DNA from: Alphaproteobacteria bacterium
Lineage (GTDB): Bacteria > Pseudomonadota > Alphaproteobacteria > Micropepsales > Micropepsaceae
NCBI GenBank assembly: GCA_013697055.1
Contig: JACCXK010000158.1
Location: 1 to 64,000, forward strand
Length of the DNA stretch: 64,000 nt
Direction: 5' to 3'
The notes under the pieces were generated by a model. That model saw only the letters and a program-made list of their open reading frames with translations. It did not search any database and was not told the origin of the DNA. The position numbers were made by a program, and so were the translations under genes. Positions 58,042 to 64,000 of the stretch are shown here, in pieces (the first letter of the stretch is position 1; every line of letters begins with the position of its first letter).

Positions 58042-58884
58042 CTAGCGCCCCGCCAGCTTTTCCTTCATCCCAAAGGCGATGGAGTCTTTCGCGCCGCCCA
58101 GCGAAGCGCCCGGCTTCACATGATAGAGGCCATAAAGAAACCCGCTGTCATTGGCGCTCATCGCAGGCAGCTTCGCGGCCGCGGTGCAGCCCGTCAGCGC
58201 CAGGTTCTCGATACTGGGCAGGGCCGTGCATTCGTCCAGGGTGCTGGGCTGGGACAAGGCCAGCATCGCGACATTGTCCGCCAGGGCCCCGATCTCAAAG
58301 GCACCCAGCTTGCTGGGATCGGCCACCACCGTGATGCTGAAGAAGGCGCTGTTGAGGCCGTCGCCGACACGGGTACCGTTGCTTGCGCTTGTTTCGTAGT
58401 TCGCGCTGGAATGGAGATAGCGGCTATTGGCATCGATGGTCCATTTGCCGCGCAGATCCACCGTCTTGGTGACATACCAGGCCTGGATGGGATGATTGAC
58501 CTTGGCCAGCTTGTCGGCCTGGTCGCTATTGTCGAAATAGCCAAGCATCACCGGATCCTTGGCGCGCAAGCCGTCGATGAGGGCCTGTGGCGAGGTGGTG
58601 AAGACAATGCTGATATTGGCCCTGCAGCCTTCCGGATCCACCTTGGCGCCGGCGGCGGCGGCCACGGTGCGGATGCGCTCCAGGATGAACTTGCCGAAGT
58701 TCGCCGGCAGGCCGGCGATGCCCGGACAAACCGGATCATCCCAGCGCGCGATCCTGCCCAGATGGGTGCGCGCGGTATGGGATTCGACAAAGGCGTTGAT
58801 CGCCGTGTCGTCGGCAGGCTGCGCGATGGCGGCGCCCGCGCATCCCAGGGTGATGGCGGCAACGATCGAAAAACACCGTGTCAT
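58042..58884 (-). CDS. secreted hypothetical protein
   Basis: Signal MTRCFSIVAAITLGCAGAAIAQ; ARWDDPVCPGIAGLPANFGKFILERIRTVAAAAG. Confidence 0.7.
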   Translation of the reverse strand: MTRCFSIVAAITLGCAGAAIAQPADDTAINAFVESHTARTHLGRIARWDDPVCPGIAGLPANFGKFILERIRTVAAAAGAKVDPEGCRANISIVFTTSPQALIDGLRAKDPVMLGYFDNSDQADKLAKVNHPIQAWYVTKTVDLRGKWTIDANSRYLHSSANYETSASNGTRVGDGLNSAFFSITVVADPSKLGAFEIGALADNVAMLALSQPSTLDECTALPSIENLALTGCTAAAKLPAMSANDSGFLYGLYHVKPGASLGGAKDSIAFGMKEKLAGR

Positions 58885-59008
58885 GGTCTTGGCTCCCTTA
58901 GCCCGGCCACCCTACTATCTGTGTAGGCGTAACGACAGCCGGCAATGCCGTCCTACCCCAGGCTAGCATGTAATGCAAGGTACCGAGGCAGGCCGGAATG
59001 GATTGAGC

Positions 59009-59605
59009 TCAATGCGTCCCGCCGGTTGCATCAGCCATGACGGTCTGCAAGTAGCGGAATTTCGCCCGCGTCCGGCCAAGGTGGCGGCCATACCAAAACA
59101 GGCCCAAGGCCAGAACCGCTGTCACCCCCAATGCCCAAATTGGCGACATCGCCGGTGGCTTGCCGGAATAATTTCGAATTGCCGTGCCGGCCAGTCCCAG
59201 CACCGTTGTGACGGCGCAAGCGGCAAATCCCAGCCTGACCACCCTCACCAGTCTTTCCGCCCGCGCGATGGAAAGGTCAATCATGTCTGGCAATGCGGTG
59301 GCTTGCTCGCTTGCCATGACGGGCAGCAATTGAAGGGAGGCAACGATCATAATGGCCGAAACCGCCACCAAGGCGGTACCCCGCGTGACAAAAAACCACG
59401 CCTCACGGGTCCAGCCCATCCAAAGCGTAAAAGCGCCGAGACCGGCACTGGCAATACCGAGCAGCAATCCTGCCGTCACATACAATCCGATCAGCAGCGA
59501 CTCGCCCCGCAGCCGCGCCTTGAGGCGTGGGATGACGATGTCGAGCGGGGAATGAACCGCACACCAGGCAATACCCAGCTCGTCCCAGTAAGCGCTTTTC
59601 GTCAT
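59009..59605 (-). CDS. membrane protein encoded downstream of an ECF sigma factor (possible anti-sigma)
   Basis: Start at MTKSAYWDELGIAWCAVHSPLD (CAT 59603-59605); four predicted TM helices; ATGA overlap with sigma gene. Confidence 0.65.
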   Translation of the reverse strand: MTKSAYWDELGIAWCAVHSPLDIVIPRLKARLRGESLLIGLYVTAGLLLGIASAGLGAFTLWMGWTREAWFFVTRGTALVAVSAIMIVASLQLLPVMASEQATALPDMIDLSIARAERLVRVVRLGFAACAVTTVLGLAGTAIRNYSGKPPAMSPIWALGVTAVLALGLFWYGRHLGRTRAKFRYLQTVMADATGGTH

Positions 59606-60123
59606 GGCATGTCTCCCATCTGTTTGCGAAGAATCTCCCTGGCGCGCGAAAGGCGAATAGCGACGGCGTTGGTGCTGAGACCCAGGAAATCGGCGATCTC
59701 CTGTGGAGTCAGCCCTTCCAGCGTCAGGGTCGCGGCTTGGCGATAGGACAGCGGAAGGCACCGCACCGCCGCAATCAGTCCCGCTTGCCGATCGGCAGCG
59801 ATGGTCTGGCCCTCGGGATTGTCCTCGGCAGCAGGAATTTGCTCATGGAGTTCCAGGGCCGGCGGCATTTTCAATGCGCGCGCGACATGCGTTATGGCGC
59901 GATTGGTTGCGATCCGCGCCACAAAGGTCCGTACCGACGAATCGCCGCGAAAGCCGGGCAATGCCCGCCACACCGCAAAATAGATTTCCTGCACCAACTC
60001 CTCGGCCAAAGAGCCGTCGGCTTCATAGCTGATCGCAATACGCTTTATCATGGCGCCATGATCCCGCACGATCCGGTCGAAGTCCTGACGGCCCGTCATG
60101 GGTCTCGCATCCGCCTCCGTCAC
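59602..60123 (-). CDS. RNA polymerase sigma factor, ECF/sigma-70 family
   Basis: Region 2 EELVQEIYFAVWRALPGFRGDSSVRTFVARIATNRAITHV; region 4 LPLSYRQAATLTLEGLTPQEIADFLGLSTNAVAIRLSRAREIL. Confidence 0.92.
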   Translation of the reverse strand: MTEADARPMTGRQDFDRIVRDHGAMIKRIAISYEADGSLAEELVQEIYFAVWRALPGFRGDSSVRTFVARIATNRAITHVARALKMPPALELHEQIPAAEDNPEGQTIAADRQAGLIAAVRCLPLSYRQAATLTLEGLTPQEIADFLGLSTNAVAIRLSRAREILRKQMGDMP

Positions 60124-60211
60124 CCTCAGAGCAACAGTCTTCCCGCGCGGACATTTCTTTCAAAAAAGACGGCGGGGGACGCGCGGGTTCAACGACACCC
60201 CGGCAGAGGCG

Positions 60212-60838
60212 TCAATCCGGCTTCAGCGCCCGGGTCAGAAAGCGGGTGAGATTGGCCACCAGCGCCTCGCGGCAGCGCCCGGAGCGATGCGCTTCGCGCC
60301 CGGTCTGGTGCAACGCCCCGACAATCGCCTGGCCGATGATCTCCGCGTCATAGGACGAACAGGCGCTGCCGTCCTGGGCCGCGCCCCGGATCAGCTCCGC
60401 CCATTCCCTGCCCCATTGCATCAACAAGGGCTGCACCTGATCGCCTTCGGCATCGATCATCGCCGCATCGGTCATGGCGGCGCGCAGCACGCCGGGATGA
60501 ACATCGGCATATTCATAGATTGCCCTGAGGGTCGCGGCGATGCGCTGCTCGAAAGTCTGGTTGCCGGCGCGATAGTTCTGCAGATGCCCATCCAGTTCCT
60601 GGCGGGCATCTTCCACGAAGGACAGGAAACAGGCGCGCTTGTCGGGATAGTGCAGATAGAAAGTGCCGTGCCCCAGTCCCGCCTCGCGCGCGATGTCCTG
60701 CGGACGGGTGGCGTCATAGCCGCGTTCCACAAACAGCTTGCGCGCCGCCTGCTTCAGCCGCGCCAGGCTTTCCGGCTTGCGCCGCCCATGGCGCGCGCTG
60801 TCGATGCTGATGGCCTGCCCCGTCATGCTGCCCCCCAA
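60212..60838 (-). CDS. TetR/AcrR family transcriptional regulator
   Basis: AARKLFVERGYDATRPQDIAREAGLGHGTFYLHYPDKRACFLSFV. Confidence 0.92.
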   Translation of the reverse strand: MGGSMTGQAISIDSARHGRRKPESLARLKQAARKLFVERGYDATRPQDIAREAGLGHGTFYLHYPDKRACFLSFVEDARQELDGHLQNYRAGNQTFEQRIAATLRAIYEYADVHPGVLRAAMTDAAMIDAEGDQVQPLLMQWGREWAELIRGAAQDGSACSSYDAEIIGQAIVGALHQTGREAHRSGRCREALVANLTRFLTRALKPD

Positions 60839-60903
60839 AGGCGATGCAGACTGTCAGGCGGCATTACGGCACTGTCAATGTTTCTGGTTGTATACAGAAG
60901 CCG

Positions 60904-62373
60904 CTACTGCACGCGCGAAACAGCGTTCTTCCAGCCGGCATACAGCCGGTCGCGTTCCGCCTTCGCCAGCGCGGGCTTGAAGCGGCGGTCCAGCGCCCAC
61001 CGCGCTGCAATATCCTTCTGATCCTTGAACAGGCCCGCGCCCAATCCCGCCAGATAGGCCGCGCCCAATGCGGTGGTCTCGGTGACCTTGGGCCGGTCCA
61101 CGCTGAGACCGGTGAGATCGGCCAGCCGCTGGCAGAACCAGTCATTGGCCACCATGCCGCCATCCACTTTCAAAGCGCGCAATCGCGTCAGCCTTGCCGC
61201 AGACATGTCACGCCGCATCGCTTCCAACAGATCGCGCGTCTGGTAACAAACCGCATCCAAGCCTGCGCGCACGATTTCCGCCCTGCCCACGTCGCGCGTC
61301 AGGCCCAGGATCGCGCCACGCGCCCCAGGATCCCAGTAAGGCGCGCCCAGCCCGGTGAAAGCCGGCACGAAATAAAGGCCCTCAGCGGGCTTGGCGCTTT
61401 TTGCCAATGCCTGGCTTTCCGGAGCGCTGGCGATCACGCCCAGTTCATCGCGCAGCCATTGCACCACCGCGCCGGCGATGAAAATGCTGCCTTCGATGGC
61501 ATATTGTTTCTGCGCCAGGGCGGTGGCCAGCAGCCGGTTCCGGGATCGCGGCACCGCCTTGCCGGTGTTGACCAGCGCAAAGCAGCCGGTGCCATAGGTG
61601 GACTTCACATCGCCCGGCGCAAAACAGGCCTGGCCGAAGCTGGCGGCCTGCTGGTCGCCCGCCACCCCCAAGATCGGAATGGCCGCGCCCAGGAGCATCG
61701 GATCGCAGGCGCCGAAATCGCCGCGGCTTTCTGCTACCCTCGGCAATATCGCGCGCGGTACGCTGAACAGCTTGAGGAGGCCCGCATCCCAGTCGCGGGT
61801 TTTGAGATTCCACAACATGGTGCGCGAAGCATTGGTGACATCGGTGGCGTGGACTTTGCCGCGGGTCAGATTCCAGATCAGCCAGCTATCGATGGTGCCG
61901 AAGGCAATATTCCTCTTCCTGGCGCCTTTCACATTCTTCAGCAGCCATTCCAGCTTGGTGGCGGAGAAATAGGGATCCAGCAGCAATCCGGTCTTGCGGG
62001 AAATCTGCGGCTCCAGCCCGCGCTTCTTCAAAGCCGCGCAGCGCGCCGCGCCGCGGCGGTCCTGCCACACAATGGCGTTGTGCAACGGCTTGCCGCTCGT
62101 CTTGTCCCACAGCAGCGAGGTCTCGCGCTGGTTGGTGATGCCAATGGCGGCGACATCGCCGGCATCGCGCCCGCCCAGCACGGTGCGGCAGCAGGTCAGC
62201 GCCGCCTGCCAGATCTCGCCCGGGTCATGCTCGACCCAGCCATTGGCGGGGTAAATCTGGCGGAGCGGCACTGCATGGCTGCGCAAGGGGCGCGCCTGTC
62301 CGTCAAACAGGATCGCCCGGGTCGAGGTGGTGCCCTGGTCAATGGCCAAAAGGCAGGATTTGCGCCCGTTCAT
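60904..62373 (-). CDS. glpK: glycerol kinase
   Basis: FGGY kinase: LAIDQGTTSTRAILFD, NAIVWQDRRGAARC, GVAGDQQAASFGQACFAPGDVKSTYGTGCF; start at MNGRKSCLLAID. Confidence 0.9.
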   Translation of the reverse strand: MNGRKSCLLAIDQGTTSTRAILFDGQARPLRSHAVPLRQIYPANGWVEHDPGEIWQAALTCCRTVLGGRDAGDVAAIGITNQRETSLLWDKTSGKPLHNAIVWQDRRGAARCAALKKRGLEPQISRKTGLLLDPYFSATKLEWLLKNVKGARKRNIAFGTIDSWLIWNLTRGKVHATDVTNASRTMLWNLKTRDWDAGLLKLFSVPRAILPRVAESRGDFGACDPMLLGAAIPILGVAGDQQAASFGQACFAPGDVKSTYGTGCFALVNTGKAVPRSRNRLLATALAQKQYAIEGSIFIAGAVVQWLRDELGVIASAPESQALAKSAKPAEGLYFVPAFTGLGAPYWDPGARGAILGLTRDVGRAEIVRAGLDAVCYQTRDLLEAMRRDMSAARLTRLRALKVDGGMVANDWFCQRLADLTGLSVDRPKVTETTALGAAYLAGLGAGLFKDQKDIAARWALDRRFKPALAKAERDRLYAGWKNAVSRVQ

Positions 62374-62415
62374 GCGGCAACAGGGCACACCGTTTGACGC
62401 CTCCGTGCAAGAGAC

Positions 62416-62430
62416 TTAATCGGCTGTTAA
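62416..62430. promoter_or_regulatory. candidate CtrA box TTAA-N7-TTAA
   Basis: TTAATCGGCTGTTAA, exact consensus, 96 bp upstream of the likely DUF2336 start. Confidence 0.55.
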
Positions 62431-62525
62431 GGGTCGGGCTGATAAAAGTTTCCCCAGAAAAGGCCGCAAAAGCGGCTGAATATTGCAGAAGCATGGGGCA
62501 TGCCTTGGGGCTTACCGCGCACGAT

Positions 62526-63602
62526 ATGAGTGACATGGGCCGCCTGGCCCAGCTGGCGATGAACCCGCAATCGGGCGCCAGCCGCGAGGAAATCTATCTC
62601 GCCGTCGCCTCCCTCTACCGCATCCAGGGCGCCGGCCTGAATGAGCGCGAACGCGAGTTGATGCGCGAGATCCTGCGCCGCCTGACCCGCGATGTGGAAA
62701 TGGCGATCCGTATCGCTCTGGCCCAGCGCCTGGCCGAAGATCCCACCGCCCCGCATGACCTGATCCTGCTTCTGGTGGACGACACGATCGAAGTCGCCCG
62801 CCCCCTGATCATCAAGTCCCCGCTGCTGACCGAAAGCGACGTGCTCAGGCTGATCGCCGAAGCCGGCATCGGCCACCAGGAAGCGTGTGCGGGCCGCCCC
62901 CATATCGGTGTCCCTGTCACCGACGCCCTGGTCCGTTCGGAACATGAATCCGTGCTGCTGGCGCTGGTGCGCAACGTCACCGCCAAGATTTCCAACACCA
63001 GCTACGAGACCCTGGTGCAGAAATCGCGCGCCCTGACCGGCTTGCAGGAACCGTTGGCCAAGCGCCCGGACCTGCCGCCGCAACTGGCCACCAACATGTG
63101 CGAATGGGTGTCCGACGCGCTGAAGACCTACATCAAGATCAACTACACGATCGCGCCCAAGAATGTGGAAGCGGCGCTGCAGGACGTCCAGATCGTGATG
63201 CAGAGCGAGCCGCCGGGTCCCAAGTACCCGCCCGCCGACAGCGCCATGAAGTTGATCGAAAAACTTGCCGCCAGCGGCCAGCTCAAGGCCGGCTTCCTGA
63301 TGCGCGTGCTGAGCCAAGGCCAGGTGGACCTGTTCGACCTCGCCTTCTCCAAGCTGGTGGGCGTGGACTTGAACTGCTTCCGCAAGGGCTTCTATGACGA
63401 AGGCGCGCGCATTGTCGCCGTCGCCTGCCGGGCCGCCGGCATAGACCGGTCGGTGTTCAACACCGTCTTCAATCTGTCGCGCCAGGCGCGCAACCTGCCG
63501 TCCAACCTGACCAGCCAGGACAGCAAGGAAGTGGACCTGGTGTTCACCACCCTGACCCGCCAGGCGGCGATGGATGAGCTGCGCGGCGCCTTGACCGCCT
63601 GA
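62526..63602 (+). CDS. DUF2336 domain protein
   Basis: Start chosen at MSDMGRLAQLAMNPQSGASREEIYLAVASLYRIQGAGLNERERELMREILRRLTRDVEMAIRIALAQRLA; ORF is open back to 62394. Confidence 0.85.
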   Translation: MSDMGRLAQLAMNPQSGASREEIYLAVASLYRIQGAGLNERERELMREILRRLTRDVEMAIRIALAQRLAEDPTAPHDLILLLVDDTIEVARPLIIKSPLLTESDVLRLIAEAGIGHQEACAGRPHIGVPVTDALVRSEHESVLLALVRNVTAKISNTSYETLVQKSRALTGLQEPLAKRPDLPPQLATNMCEWVSDALKTYIKINYTIAPKNVEAALQDVQIVMQSEPPGPKYPPADSAMKLIEKLAASGQLKAGFLMRVLSQGQVDLFDLAFSKLVGVDLNCFRKGFYDEGARIVAVACRAAGIDRSVFNTVFNLSRQARNLPSNLTSQDSKEVDLVFTTLTRQAAMDELRGALTA

Positions 63603-63655
63603 TTTCCCGCCTTTTCCGCCCTGTGCTAGGTTGAAGTCTTCCCAAGGGCCGTTCC

Positions 63656-64000
63656 ATGACCAAGCTGCATTTCGTCGCCGTGCACCATGCGGCCGAGTCC
63701 GTCGCGGCCTTGCGCGAACGCTATGGCGATTCCGGTCCCGAAGATGCCGACATTGTGGTGGCGCTGGGTGGCGACGGCTTCATGCTGCAGACCCTGCACA
63801 GCTTCACCGGCAAGGGAAAGCCGATCTACGGCATGAACCGCGGCACCGTCGGCTTCCTGATGAACGAGTATCACCAGGACGAGTTGCCGGCCCGCCTGGA
63901 GGCCGCCGAAAAAGCGGTGATCCATCCCCTCAAGATGACCGCGCACACCCAGTCGCGCGCCATCGAGGCCCGCGCCTTCAATGAAGTCTCGCTGCTGCGC
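63656..64000 (+). CDS. nadK: NAD kinase (truncated by window edge)
   Basis: MTKLHFVAVHHAAES...DIVVALGGDGFMLQTLHSFTGKGKPIYGMNRGTVGFLMNEY. Confidence 0.9.
   Translation, partial: MTKLHFVAVHHAAESVAALRERYGDSGPEDADIVVALGGDGFMLQTLHSFTGKGKPIYGMNRGTVGFLMNEYHQDELPARLEAAEKAVIHPLKMTAHTQSRAIEARAFNEVSLLR

Noticed and set aside
60839-60903. ACTGTCA repeats upstream of the TetR gene as an operator
   Set aside because: Direct rather than inverted and too short to support by eye; no clear palindrome.

Overview
GC-rich alphaproteobacterial chromosomal window, densely coding, with about 62 supportable genes, one tRNA and two frameshifted pseudogene candidates. Main blocks: (1) an MacB/FtsX-type ABC efflux operon with three tandem permease pairs, one ATPase and one HlyD adaptor (1-8.1 kb), plus a fourth orphan permease pair at 40.0-42.3 kb; (2) metG; (3) four tandem, translationally coupled, secreted aldose-epimerase-like paralogs (10.1-14.3 kb); (4) a degraded phage-derived island (about 14.3-20.8 kb) with a frameshifted lysozyme-like gene, a VRR-NUC-like ORF lacking catalytic residues, a YdaS/Cro-CI pair with repeated ACAAG-N4-CTTG(T/C) operator-like palindromes, a frameshifted Lar-like zinc ribbon and tRNA-Thr(TGT); (5) sugar-oxidation genes (PQQ sugar dehydrogenase, SMP-30 lactonase); (6) LemA/TPM operon; (7) a lipid/envelope block (acyl-CoA ligase, PI-PLC-like, desaturase, PLD, AsmA); (8) a compact three-gene operon of a fold-type-I PLP enzyme, an ATP-grasp protein and an aromatic-amino-acid-decarboxylase-like PLP enzyme (44.3-48.7 kb) that looks like an uncharacterised small-molecule pathway and is flanked by intergenic repeats; (9) a TetR-like/Sel1 membrane fusion; (10) a P19/cupredoxin/FTR1 iron-uptake operon; (11) secreted hydrolases, ECF sigma factor, glycerol kinase, DUF2336 with an exact CtrA-type box, and partial NAD kinase. 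All family calls were made by eye from translated motifs; no database search was run.
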